This document shows, piece after piece, positions 29,501 to 37,172 of a stretch of DNA of 64,000 bases (position 1 is the first letter of the stretch; the number at the start of each line of letters is the position of its first letter). Below the pieces are notes generated by a model. The model had not been told where the DNA came from. It saw only the letters and a list, made by a program, of their open reading frames with translations, and ran no database searches. The position numbers were made by a program, and so were the translations under genes. The DNA is taken from positions 1 through 64,000 of the forward strand of contig NZ_JAAHHW010000002.1 in the NCBI RefSeq assembly GCF_010692325.1, in the 5' to 3' direction. The stretch is from Moorena sp. SIO3I8 (GTDB lineage: Bacteria; Cyanobacteriota; Cyanobacteriia; Cyanobacteriales; Coleofasciculaceae).

Positions 29501-32500
29501 ATTTTGCTTGATCCTGAATGAGAGCCGTAAAGCGATTCTGTAGTTGTTGCGATGGATTGGCAATAATAGCTACCCAATCGTAGAGCCGAGGTGCATAGGC
29601 TTGGGCTGATGGTTCTACTAATTCTAGTGCTGCTAAAACTTGCAACAGGGGTTCAGGAATAGTGGGTAGCGTAATGCCAATAACAGCTTCTAGCCAGCTA
29701 ATGGCTTGGGCACGGGTCTCAGGAACCATGAACAAAGCTGTTCCTCGTTGTCGGAAGAAGCCCAGCGGATCGGCCAGCATCGCAGTCCAGCCAGCGGTGT
29801 CAATAGCACATTGAGTCTGTTGATCATTGAGGGGTAGAGTGAGGTTGATCAAGCTCAACAAGTCATAAGTCAGTTTGACGGTGGTGTGGCTCAACATTGG
29901 AGTCAGCAATTGAGCCATTGCCAGGTTGACGACGGCATAGAAAGAGACCTGGAATTGGCTACTGCTTCCTTGCAACTGCTGCAAGTCAATGGTGCGATCG
30001 CCATTTTGATCACGAATATTGACGACCACTTGCGGCTGTAATGCCAGGTTACCTGAATCGAGAGCTACTTCCAAACCAAAAACGACTGAAATCAGCTGGC
30101 TATCATTATCACTACCATCATTGATCGGCAGTGGCGACGAGGGAGTGAGCTGGCTTTGTAAGCGAAAGCTGGGTAGAAAATCCTGTGTCGGCACAGAACC
30201 CGTTAGGCCAACTTCCACTATCCGCAATAAGAGTTGGGTATCGGTGGCAACATCACCGAGCGTAGCTTGTACCCGCCGTTGTAGACCAAGACCTAATGTC
30301 TGACCAGCATTGAAGGTCCAAATCGCCAGATCCAGATCCCCCGGTAATTGTACTGGCACAGCGAAGGGTTGAGTGTAGCTACCACTGCCAATCACTGTCG
30401 GTACCTGGGCAGCACTGTCAACTGACCAGCCTAGTAGAGCCATAACGGCTTCAGTTCGCTGTGTATTGGCTAGCAGTGCATTCAGTTGTTTTTTAATATC
30501 CCCAATTGGATCAGAAAAACTGTTTGGGGTCATCACTGGCATATCTTGAGGCCACTGCAGACCGCTAGGCACAAAGGGGGTTAAGTTGGGCAACAACCCG
30601 AAGATAGCGTTCAAAGCCAGACCAGGGCGGCTACCCGTACGGTATACCGCTATACCCATCAGTGCTACAACAATGGGAGCAAAGGTAGCTGCTTGCTTTG
30701 TGACGAGTTCAGCAAGGGAATCACTATCGCTTAACTCCATGGGCTGGCCCACTGGCAAATTGTTGCCATCAACAATGACTGCTGGCTGACCCGCTTTCAG
30801 GTTCCATTCCCAGGCTCCATAAGGCGACCAGAACCCATAGAAAGCTAACTCAGAAATACTAACTGCAGCACCAGCGACAGTGGGAGTGGTGAAGGTTTGA
30901 GGCAAGCTTAATTGTGCACCAAGACCAGGAAAGATTTGCGCGACTAAGGCTGAGTTTGTTGTGGGCAAATCGAGGGCTAGAGCTTGAACAGTGATGGCTA
31001 AGTCAAGTTCAATACTACTACCAAAGTTAATTTGGGGAGCAAGCTGTAAACCCAGCGTCAGGCGGGGTATATCCGGGTTGCTACGATCGATACTAACCGC
31101 CAAGGAAGCAGGCAAGCTCTCATCCGTCAGTTGAATTAACCAGGGATCACTGAGGCTTCCCTGTCCACCAATACTAATGGCGGGTCTGTTCGCGGTGTTC
31201 AGAAGGTTACCTAGCGCCTCTAATAAGTAATAAAAAGGCACTTTCCCCCCAACATCACTGCCAGACACCAAGTGCCTATAGTAACTAGCCAGAGCCGCCA
31301 CTGGGTCTTGGAAAGAATCGATTAACTGACTAGCGTTGAAAGGTGGTGTCAAATTACTGGGCCAGGTCACCCCTGCCGGAAGATCTGGTGGAAGAACCCC
31401 CAATAGGATAGCGGCCTGATGACCATAACTAGATTGATCCGTCAGGCCAAAAAGCTCCTGCAGGGCATTGTCAATCAGTTGGTAGAGTTCATTAATCGCC
31501 TGCTCCACCAATTGACCAGGCTGGGTCAGATCAATCCTGTCATACTCTCCAGTGGGAGTAGCAACATCTACCAGTTGGAAGGCCGGAACGACTCGCAACC
31601 CCCCGCTACTACTGTGTAATACAGAGACTCCGCCACTCAAGCTGCCAAAGCGGTAACTATCCTGATCAATCGTACCCTCAAACAGGGGATCCCCACTCGT
31701 CGTATTGGTTAGGGCAAACCCCATTGCCAACTGCAAAAACTGGGTGCTGACACCAAACTGACCACTGGTGGAGAGAGAAAACTGAGCCAAGTCTACCTGT
31801 CCCTGAACCACGATCTGAACGGGAGTAGATCCCAATTGCTTCCCCTTGCCAGCAAAGTGAAACCCAGGTAATAGATAGCGTGTCCCCACAGTGTCTACAT
31901 TGCTGACTGCGGTCAATGACAGGGTTCCAATTGCATCATCACTGAGCAACACTACGCTGTAGGGATCGGCTTGAGTGCCACTCCCTTGAACTTCAGGTGA
32001 CTGGTTGCCTAGCAAACTGGAGATCGCATTCATCCAGGTGGCAAAGGCAGACTCAGTATTCAGTAGGTCGTTGAACCAATTGATAAAGGGAGTACCCAGA
32101 GAGCCACCCGATTGAGCTTGGGATAAGAGCAAATCCCAGCGCAATAGAGGCAAACGCACCTCGCTGTTGGGCACCATGGGTGACAGCCCGAAAATCGGCA
32201 ACAAGTAGGCAGCCTTGCTGTCTTGGCCTAAAAAACGCTCCAGAGCAGCAACAAACAGGGTAGAAATCGTTGCCAGTAACTCTGGAGGGGTAATTTGGGC
32301 AATTTCACTCAGGTTACGATCGGCTGGAGCCGTCTCAGTAGGTAGTTGCAACTGCTCTAACACCACCGATAATTGGATGACAGGATCACCCAGCACATCA
32401 AGCAATGCCGAAAATTTAACGCCGTTAAAAGACAGTCCCTGTTCATCAAGGATTGGCTGGTTATCAGCACCACCCACAAACGCACCCATGTTAAGGGGAT

Positions 32501-33152
32501 AACCCTGCTGTCCTAAAACCAAGTCCAGACCGTTATCACCAATTTCCAGGAGGGGTAACAGTCCCCAAACCCTCACATCTATCTGACTCGGTCCCTTGCT
32601 CGGCCCAGAAGCACTGGTTCCAAAATCCCAACTGTGCAATACACCAATGCCAAATATCTGATCCTCAGCAGGATTGTCTTGATCTTTGGGGTAGTTAACC
32701 AAATAGAAACCTGTCGGCTGATCAGTTTTAGGGTTAGGAATGGGGTTCCAGACACCAAGAGCCCCCAAATCCTGAGATGGAATTCCCAGTTCATTGGCAG
32801 CAACTTCTCCTAACAACTCAGCCAGCAAAGACGCAATCGTGGCACCATTGGTTTTGAGATTCTCGCCAGTAACCCCCAATGGGTTCTCAAACCAGGTTTG
32901 GTTCAGCTGATAACTATCCTGCTCATTGGGTACGGCCTCAAGAAGACCGATCGCGACGCCCAGTTTGATCAGAGCGGGTGAAATTTTCGAGCTATCAAAA
33001 CCATCACTCCCATTGTCAGAGTCTTGCAGCACAGCCAGCGCATTGGTGGCAAATTCTGCAGCTGCTTCACGAGCTTGGATATTGTCCAGACTTGTGCTGA
33101 GAGGGACAACATCAGCCTCCAAGGTTCGTATTTTCTGAGCTGTCGCTACCAT
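23547..33152 (-). CDS. Giant 3201-residue protein with DUF6603-like region
   Basis: The frame is open for 9.6 kb. The first about 1700 residues show repeating modules in which a helical DP-x-x-W-L-type segment (SFQDPVAALASYYRHL, FSDPIGDIKKQLNALL, MLADPLGFFRQRG, FKDPLGWLLGDAVLG) alternates with long beta-strand runs. Residues about 2040-2560 match the DUF6603 pattern (SGSVALSGGFL, FSLMALGSYAL, SLFIFVNLNIPLGPDPAFFI, TGIAAGFAYNRNLQLPEP, CRLTGGFAAFLWFSGEYAGD). A C-terminal part follows, with RRYRVGTRCCC at about 2895. DUF6603 function is unknown. There is no signal peptide and no clear transmembrane helix. The length and beta content suggest an elongated scaffold or lipid-contacting protein, but this is inference. 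The start has an AAGG site upstream. Confidence 0.75.
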   Translation of the reverse strand: MVATAQKIRTLEADVVPLSTSLDNIQAREAAAEFATNALAVLQDSDNGSDGFDSSKISPALIKLGVAIGLLEAVPNEQDSYQLNQTWFENPLGVTGENLKTNGATIASLLAELLGEVAANELGIPSQDLGALGVWNPIPNPKTDQPTGFYLVNYPKDQDNPAEDQIFGIGVLHSWDFGTSASGPSKGPSQIDVRVWGLLPLLEIGDNGLDLVLGQQGYPLNMGAFVGGADNQPILDEQGLSFNGVKFSALLDVLGDPVIQLSVVLEQLQLPTETAPADRNLSEIAQITPPELLATISTLFVAALERFLGQDSKAAYLLPIFGLSPMVPNSEVRLPLLRWDLLLSQAQSGGSLGTPFINWFNDLLNTESAFATWMNAISSLLGNQSPEVQGSGTQADPYSVVLLSDDAIGTLSLTAVSNVDTVGTRYLLPGFHFAGKGKQLGSTPVQIVVQGQVDLAQFSLSTSGQFGVSTQFLQLAMGFALTNTTSGDPLFEGTIDQDSYRFGSLSGGVSVLHSSSGGLRVVPAFQLVDVATPTGEYDRIDLTQPGQLVEQAINELYQLIDNALQELFGLTDQSSYGHQAAILLGVLPPDLPAGVTWPSNLTPPFNASQLIDSFQDPVAALASYYRHLVSGSDVGGKVPFYYLLEALGNLLNTANRPAISIGGQGSLSDPWLIQLTDESLPASLAVSIDRSNPDIPRLTLGLQLAPQINFGSSIELDLAITVQALALDLPTTNSALVAQIFPGLGAQLSLPQTFTTPTVAGAAVSISELAFYGFWSPYGAWEWNLKAGQPAVIVDGNNLPVGQPMELSDSDSLAELVTKQAATFAPIVVALMGIAVYRTGSRPGLALNAIFGLLPNLTPFVPSGLQWPQDMPVMTPNSFSDPIGDIKKQLNALLANTQRTEAVMALLGWSVDSAAQVPTVIGSGSYTQPFAVPVQLPGDLDLAIWTFNAGQTLGLGLQRRVQATLGDVATDTQLLLRIVEVGLTGSVPTQDFLPSFRLQSQLTPSSPLPINDGSDNDSQLISVVFGLEVALDSGNLALQPQVVVNIRDQNGDRTIDLQQLQGSSSQFQVSFYAVVNLAMAQLLTPMLSHTTVKLTYDLLSLINLTLPLNDQQTQCAIDTAGWTAMLADPLGFFRQRGTALFMVPETRAQAISWLEAVIGITLPTIPEPLLQVLAALELVEPSAQAYAPRLYDWVAIIANPSQQLQNRFTALIQDQAKSSALMGALATQTDPITVGPVQLTVSEGAVIELSILKDQLPTLGDILTVNGNLKFDLRTHQLTATLGLYSPPVKLAVMSALSITVADQIEAELNINLAWGDGSQPMPETLTLYPFSSNQFIDQVTVLAPTFALSTFFTQVVDARLLTNYPLARTVLSAFGLVFEDTNGHWYTKSPLGLFKDPLGWLLGDAVLGQDGHLNIATLSRILATVSETQASNGIGIKPIANGARIFGLPYGQQIDLVADTQAELFTITPGLSDNTPLSLVNNVSLQALSFSLSLGANFQPGFAGNIAVSGKVTNSTTLLVQGGYDKGFLLSAGQMEGETKKLFQILPFPGWQTLVVQAAQQVAQALLRELTDKLLDQLSRLGSDTASFITNLRNAGTALDVAGLVNTLISNSDKGADVIATDALRWLSARLSSDNASATVEAVAGLISPYFDGVSTDAGLIKYRPSDKVPITLVTGVQSLDNTRQVGLWLELNLPASSKLLINFEPTGVGIPVQDDGTLVTNFEPQLNFQLSVLVALEGDTGPKLGLRFNTETKTLVLGIDPAGQTDKNSRYYRELLPTFFSESDPSQYGSAVISWLESILINIVPRYLSIIVLNQTRVSQWLDQPLFPGGKGPKAGNVLIASQLLTQEGPNNLYMLNSLSNLEALTLPKFLAGFLRALLAESFQLIEIGSKGGIWLGPRQGMDNYFGVRVMVPDLTLKAVPYITFQLGDEDTEWIQNAGGDANLEGGVALYLPISTEGPDFGNLLLELVNIGLDFHGKQNQNLVQLSRFSLRAIQPRGLITFDFSKPDPVQSYGGGVTLTQIGISLAPNIASGKSANPVAQNLLGSGTPQSTPQGSSDKQNPATNPSFSVRTSYVKHLYVELFNDEGDSTTELWFPVQRSFGPLHANKIGVGWEQSDKLLDMLFDGSVSLAGLYVGLEGLKVGVPVTTPLDFDSYSLALAGLEVSFESGSVALSGGFLKNDNPLRYDGSVMVKAASFSLMALGSYALVPVDQDKPDGEKAPSLFIFVNLNIPLGPDPAFFITGIAAGFAYNRNLQLPEPGAINTYPLVQGAVSSSVFGGDSATPESALTQLSEVVYPEIGQYWVAAGLQFTTYELLSTFAMLVVRFGKEFALDLIGVSSASFPPAVSPSAALAYVELGLLVSFHPDDGVLSARAQLTPNSFLLAPDCRLTGGFAAFLWFSGEYAGDFVITLGGYNPAFKVPEQYPLVPRLGFNWPQNLGVGSLIIDGGAYFALTPSAIMAGGYLRALFQLGPLRAWFDAGVNFLIQWQPFYFDLEGHVSIGASISVTIAGVRVTLSAQIGAKLHMWGPPIAGEVGVDWYVISFTIPFGDTNQSLPSSQPLGWDSFQENFLPPLQTDQGQSTQGLVERAPHPQLLQLQANTTPLTQAYTVLKLQVKQGLVDDYPNLGWFIQSPFVLQATTVIPATIVSFGGSTTTFSGPGVGIQPMAQPSITSPLQITLQGLNSSTQTWETVNLDARGIQLATQRNGAPGALWSKTAFDPNGVPEAKTIPNSIMGITLTGSQVLTYVPVGPIALSTLAYVDLGPLPLPFTWTPQYIAKTLPSQNMRAQVISDTIMDLVHVIPLRNGMLAALRAVGQPALNNPSLVVLQANVANVYQSPPSLAPLGVDLAEVPTEATLVSLRPTPQVRSLATVGESNGNPKSKVIGTVRRYRVGTRCCCLGKGTRRLNNVTRPVARAKWQSGEPVGTTHSEEGLKVAITTGATALLKLNTNAAKEVTFTGQLPLRLLSFNESQELIQHVVVDPCQANSHVLPEIAEELVATGTVSSADTVSGWHIDSEWTRLNQYYFMGDCCVIRTQAPPRPHKRQRRGQVLANTVLKANQVQGGAGQLLPGWVETLFHNSPVSIAIIVRGSTMPRIQLLWTEELANPVYAEEAVVSVPSIEIGDLRVYLYDVPPRPQTVSAQLAVLIRPSASASTEDIQGVLGFAQTAEALQQSGLAGELVGDTYTLSHIPPETCQLSIT

Positions 33153-33335
33153 AGGAGTTACCTTTTCTGAAATTGTTAATAGGAGTTATAAGCGCAATGC
33201 GAGCATTGCTCTGGGAAAATAGCTGATACCCAATTGCTTGAAAATTGCTTGAAGTTAAATTTTTTGAGGTATGCCCCGTGTACACCGGGTAAGGGGCAAA
33301 ATTCAACTTCAAGCCAAAACGGTATTAATATGCCT

Positions 33336-34274
33336 TTAAACCTTTGTGATAATCACTGAACCAGCGCTTCCCTGGGGGCCAACACTACCATTACTGCCGG
33401 GGTAACCCAAAGACCCGTCCGGATGTCCAAGGCCAGGAATGCCAGGGCGTCCCCCTTCTCCTCCGACACCTCCTTGACCGATTGGTGTCTCGGTGGTTAA
33501 TTGGGTATTCGAAGCTATACTGTGGTAATACACCTGCATCGTACCGCCCCGTCCCCCAGCACCACCTGCACCCCCAGGTCCGCCGTTGCCGCCAGTCCCT
33601 CCAATTCCCATGCTGTTATCCGGACCATAGCCCCCACGCCCCCCTTGACCTCCCTTCCCGCCATTGCCGCCAGCACCGCCGCGACCTGGCAATACGGCGA
33701 ACTGAATGGAACCACTGAGCTCAGCTACAGCAAAGGTTACATTGGGAGCATCAAGACCGTCCTGTCCATTGGTACCTGAGCCACCAGCGCCACCATGACC
33801 TCCAGGGCCATTCGGTTCAGCACCCGTTGCTCCTGGTGCACCAGCTACACCCTCAACACCTGGTGCGCCATCAATCCCTTGACTGACAAATTGACTCGAT
33901 GAAGAACCAGCCGACACTAAGCGCTCAACCACTACCTCAGTGGGTGCTTCGAACACCAGTTTTGTGCTATCAGCAACAGAAATCTCATCGACTATCAAGA
34001 CCACTCGCTCTGCCATCGGTCCCCTGACGATCATCTGTTGCCCTTCACCCAACACCAGACGTGAGGCTGCGAACAGAGCAATATGATTCCGTTTAACCCG
34101 CAGCGGTTGCACCTGAGAACGTTCACTCTGCCAGTCCAACACCAGTTGCGACTCACCCGGAAGGGGTTGTAACACCCGATCGCCCAGCTCTGCCAGCTCA
34201 ACCCCATGGTAAGACAGTAAGTTTAGAAAATAGGAGGAGTGAGGAGTTGTTTGAGTTATCTCCCTGCTGGACAT
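33336..34274 (-). CDS. Gly-rich protein with beta-rich head and GGX/GXX triplet tail (312 aa)
   Basis: Residues 1 to about 125 form a non-repetitive head (LNLLSYHGVELAELGDRVLQ, EISVADSTKLVFEAPTEVVV) with short beta strands. From about residue 130 a triplet-glycine region begins with some proline (GIDGAPGVEGVAGAPGATG), then GRGGAGGNGGKGGQGGRGG and GTGGNGGPGGAGGAGGRGG, broken by a strand-like insertion (TMQVYYHSIASNTQLTTETP), and it ends VGPQGSAGSVIITKV. GGX runs of this type can form polyglycine-II helix bundles, as in phage tail-tip adhesins. The first run is more collagen-like. It starts 4 bp after the lipase-like stop codon, so it is tightly coupled. Confidence 0.7.
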   Translation of the reverse strand: MSSREITQTTPHSSYFLNLLSYHGVELAELGDRVLQPLPGESQLVLDWQSERSQVQPLRVKRNHIALFAASRLVLGEGQQMIVRGPMAERVVLIVDEISVADSTKLVFEAPTEVVVERLVSAGSSSSQFVSQGIDGAPGVEGVAGAPGATGAEPNGPGGHGGAGGSGTNGQDGLDAPNVTFAVAELSGSIQFAVLPGRGGAGGNGGKGGQGGRGGYGPDNSMGIGGTGGNGGPGGAGGAGGRGGTMQVYYHSIASNTQLTTETPIGQGGVGGEGGRPGIPGLGHPDGSLGYPGSNGSVGPQGSAGSVIITKV

Positions 34275-34278
34275 ATCG

Positions 34279-36117
34279 CTAGTTCCCCGTGTTGAGTAAC
34301 GCCAGGTAGGTTAATAAACCATGAAAAGTGGCTCCGTTGTATGGGTTAAAACTACCACCGGAGAGCGTTACAAGCTGTCCTTGGGGCACAAAGAAACCGA
34401 GTAAAGGTAAATTAGGCATAATATCCTGGGGACGAGCCACTTGGTAATTCCTGCCAGCTAAAATAGTGTCATATTGCGTAGCGAAGATTGGCGTTGCTGC
34501 TGGTGTTGCCCCAAAGGTATACACAGCAGCCAAACTGCGCTGACCTGTCAGTGGGTTTTGATCTAGATCTACTGCAATCAAGTTAGCCAGCGCACCGCCG
34601 CTACCATGCCCGGTGACTAGCACAGGTTTGTTATCCAAACCATTTAAAGCCTGACGAACAGTATCGCGGCCACTTGCATATAGATCGACCAAAGACTTGG
34701 CGTAAGAGCCAAAGCTAGTGGTTAGCCAACTGGGATAGCCAGGAAATGAATCGCTGACAATTGTCATCAATTCCAACCAACTGACTGTTCCTCGGAGGGC
34801 CAACACCAAATTATCTGGCCCTTCGAACACACTCGCCCACACCGCACCATTCAGGGTTAGATTCTGCTTGAGGACATAGGGTGTGTAAGAGAAACTCGGT
34901 GTACTGCCAGGGTGCTGGAACATTTGATAAGCCACAGCACAAAGCTGACCCAGGGCAAAAGCTAACGCTTGACTGAAACCAGTCACACTGCTAACGGTGC
35001 CTGGTCCCCCACTACCAGGATTGCTCTGGGTGAGTAATTGGTTGTAATAGGGGCCATCCCGCTCAACCCAAGGTGAATCGTAGGTAGGAATATTTAAGGG
35101 CAGTGATTCCTCAGTTCCCACCTGCACGTAACCAGTCGTCTGATCTGGAAGACTAGGGAACAGATCTGCCTCGGCCTGCACCCTAAAACTGGCCGTTACT
35201 GCACTGTTGTATAAACTCTGATAATCCCCATTGCCGTAGGCCGGACAAGAATAGGCATAAGCCTGGATAGAAGTTGCCGGTGAGTTGCCATTACCGGGTC
35301 GCAGGTCTAGGGAAGCTAATTGGGCAATAGGGCCGCCAGGACCGAGACCAGCACAGATCACTGGCATGGTGGTTTGGAAGGCAGGAATCTGCTGCTTAAC
35401 CTTTTGCAAATCATCCAGTAGACTACCGCGAATAGCACGGTACATCAGCGAAAAACCTGTATCGATTTCCGCATCCTGACTTGTGCTCCTGATCCCTTGA
35501 CGCAATTGGCTTAAATCGCTTTGATGACAACGAATGGCATCACCAATTTTAGCCATGTCGCCGCCTTGTGGACTTTTTGCCAAATCTTGGAGGGTGCTAA
35601 CTAAGCCTGCAGTTCTTTGGTGAAAAGACTGCCATTGAGGATCGTTAGGGGCTAATTGAGACAGTTGGTCACAACGAGATTGCAGTGCCAATGCTGCCTG
35701 GTTCAACTTCTCGCCCCCATCAGGATTATCGATCTTGGCCAAGGTTTGTGATATATCTTTGAGATCATCTTGTACTTGCTGCAACCTCAGTTGATGGGTG
35801 AAAGCATTGACAGCCTTGCTGCCAACTATATTGCTACCCAACGAGGTGAAGATATGATTGTCTTGGGGCGTATAGAAGGAGATAAAACTACGCCACAAAG
35901 CTCCTGTGACCACTGCACAGACTGCTTGACTATCGTAGGTTTTCATTGCCAGATAGTACTGGCAACTCCCGTACATGCTTGAGCTGGTGTACTTGAACAG
36001 TAAGTCCCACCCAGGTACAAACAAACTACTCAAGGACTTATTGGCCAAGGTCGCCAGGGTCACCAGCTCAGCCCCAAGGGCAGGGTCATAGTTCTGGTTC
36101 AGAATAGAATTACTCAT
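34279..36117 (-). CDS. Tandem class-3-lipase-like protein with altered nucleophile sites
   Basis: This protein of about 612 aa carries two lipase_3-like alpha/beta-hydrolase halves. The second (about 415-612) has RGTVSWLELMTIVSDSFPGY, VLVTGHGSGGALANLIAVDL, QVARPQDIMPNLP (acid residue) and FHGLLTYLAL (His). The family elbow GHSLGG reads GHGSGG here (503-508), so the usual nucleophile Ser is Gly505 and Ser506 is shifted by one. The first half (about 240-345) has VICAGLGPGGPIAQL at the matching place with no Ser, and VQAEADLFPSLP in place of the acid-site segment. Catalysis is therefore doubtful. A GTG 9 bp upstream is an alternative start. It follows the 244 aa Gly-rich gene almost without a gap. 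Confidence 0.75.
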   Translation of the reverse strand: MSNSILNQNYDPALGAELVTLATLANKSLSSLFVPGWDLLFKYTSSSMYGSCQYYLAMKTYDSQAVCAVVTGALWRSFISFYTPQDNHIFTSLGSNIVGSKAVNAFTHQLRLQQVQDDLKDISQTLAKIDNPDGGEKLNQAALALQSRCDQLSQLAPNDPQWQSFHQRTAGLVSTLQDLAKSPQGGDMAKIGDAIRCHQSDLSQLRQGIRSTSQDAEIDTGFSLMYRAIRGSLLDDLQKVKQQIPAFQTTMPVICAGLGPGGPIAQLASLDLRPGNGNSPATSIQAYAYSCPAYGNGDYQSLYNSAVTASFRVQAEADLFPSLPDQTTGYVQVGTEESLPLNIPTYDSPWVERDGPYYNQLLTQSNPGSGGPGTVSSVTGFSQALAFALGQLCAVAYQMFQHPGSTPSFSYTPYVLKQNLTLNGAVWASVFEGPDNLVLALRGTVSWLELMTIVSDSFPGYPSWLTTSFGSYAKSLVDLYASGRDTVRQALNGLDNKPVLVTGHGSGGALANLIAVDLDQNPLTGQRSLAAVYTFGATPAATPIFATQYDTILAGRNYQVARPQDIMPNLPLLGFFVPQGQLVTLSGGSFNPYNGATFHGLLTYLALLNTGN

Positions 36118-36128
36118 CAGACGCACAC

Positions 36129-36863
36129 TTATCCATTGTTGGGGATTATAGCTACCTTACCTGCTTCGCCAGCGCTACCTAACACACCCGGCTTGCCAGA
36201 ATTACCCGCCTGACCATTGTCTGCATAAGTTGGCTGACCTTTAGGTGGAGGTGGATAGACTTCATTAGCACCGCCACCACCACCTGCACCACCATTACCA
36301 CCTGCACCACCATTACCACCTGCACCAGGCAAGGAATGGGGTTGGACTTCGGCATTGGGAGCTAGGGTTTTGTAGGCCACGGTAATATTGCCTCCATTGC
36401 CTCCATTGCCTCCATTACCTCCATTGCCTCCATTACCTCCGGTTCCACCGGTTCCACCCTCAGCCCATTTATCCTCTTTGTCCTTCAGGCAGGACTCTGC
36501 TGCACTACCCGTCATCTGTCCGGCATTGCCACCCGTTCCTCCAGCTCCTCCAGTTCCGCCATTGCCACCGTTACCGCCATTGCCACCCTGAGACACAATC
36601 ACAAGCAACCCTGTTATTTGATCAGACTGGAAGGCTAAAGATGGCGCAGGCAAACCAGGTCCTCCGCCTTGACCACTTGCACCATTACCGCCAGGATTAC
36701 CCATAGAACCATTGCTTGAATAGTCGCACTTTGGACAATCACCGGTTTCACAGCCGTTTTTGCCATTACTGCCGCTTTTACCAGTATCACCTGAATTTGC
36801 TGTTGGTTTGGAACTACCGTTAACTCCAATTGATCGAATTACACCATCACTGATCTGAACCAT
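36129..36863 (-). CDS. Gly-Gly-X repeat protein (244 aa)
   Basis: After a short head (MVQISDGVIRSIGVNGSSKP) the protein is largely GNG/GGX triplets: GGNGGNGGNGGTGGAGGTGG, then after a Lys/Glu-rich break (ESCLKDKEDKWAEG) another run, GGNGGNGGNGGNGGNGG. An ITVAYKTLAPNAEVQPHSLP strand region precedes a last GGAGG run and a hydrophobic end (GEAGKVAIIPNNG). It contains CETGDCPKC, a possible metal or disulfide cluster near residue 40. An AAGGAG site precedes the ATG. The strand interruptions sit at the same relative place as in the 312 aa and 221 aa proteins, so the three are paralogues. Confidence 0.7.
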   Translation of the reverse strand: MVQISDGVIRSIGVNGSSKPTANSGDTGKSGSNGKNGCETGDCPKCDYSSNGSMGNPGGNGASGQGGGPGLPAPSLAFQSDQITGLLVIVSQGGNGGNGGNGGTGGAGGTGGNAGQMTGSAAESCLKDKEDKWAEGGTGGTGGNGGNGGNGGNGGNGGNITVAYKTLAPNAEVQPHSLPGAGGNGGAGGNGGAGGGGGANEVYPPPPKGQPTYADNGQAGNSGKPGVLGSAGEAGKVAIIPNNG

Positions 36864-37172
36864 GTCGTTGCTCCTTACTGGGACAAAAATTGTGAAGTCG
36901 CCTATCGCGGCACACTGAAACTTAAGTCAAAATTGAGCACTAACAGCCCTGAAGACTTGTCAGATGAGAGTTACTTACAAGCCTTAAGTCAATGAATTGA
37001 CCGACAATGGCTTCCCTGTTGAACTCATCCGAATCTAGAATCTATTTGCTGACTTCAAGCCCTTGTCAGACCAACAGAGAGTCTGGTTTGACAAGAGGGA
37101 TCAGGACTGCCATCAAATCTTTATGTTAATCGTGGCTGGGAATACCATGAGCTCCCGCAGTTGATAACTTTG
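36864..37172. promoter_or_regulatory. Spacer with hairpin inside the minus arm
   Basis: These 309 bases separate two Gly-rich genes. A stem-loop forms between CTTGTCAGACCA (37062-37073) and TGGTTTGACAAG (37084-37095), one base-bulge apart. It could be a transcript processing site, an attenuator or an internal terminator that reduces downstream expression. No gene is visible. Confidence 0.4.

Noticed and set aside
36388-36591. Proline-rich plus-strand frame
   Set aside because: It is the reverse reading of Gly-Gly-X codons of the 244 aa gene.
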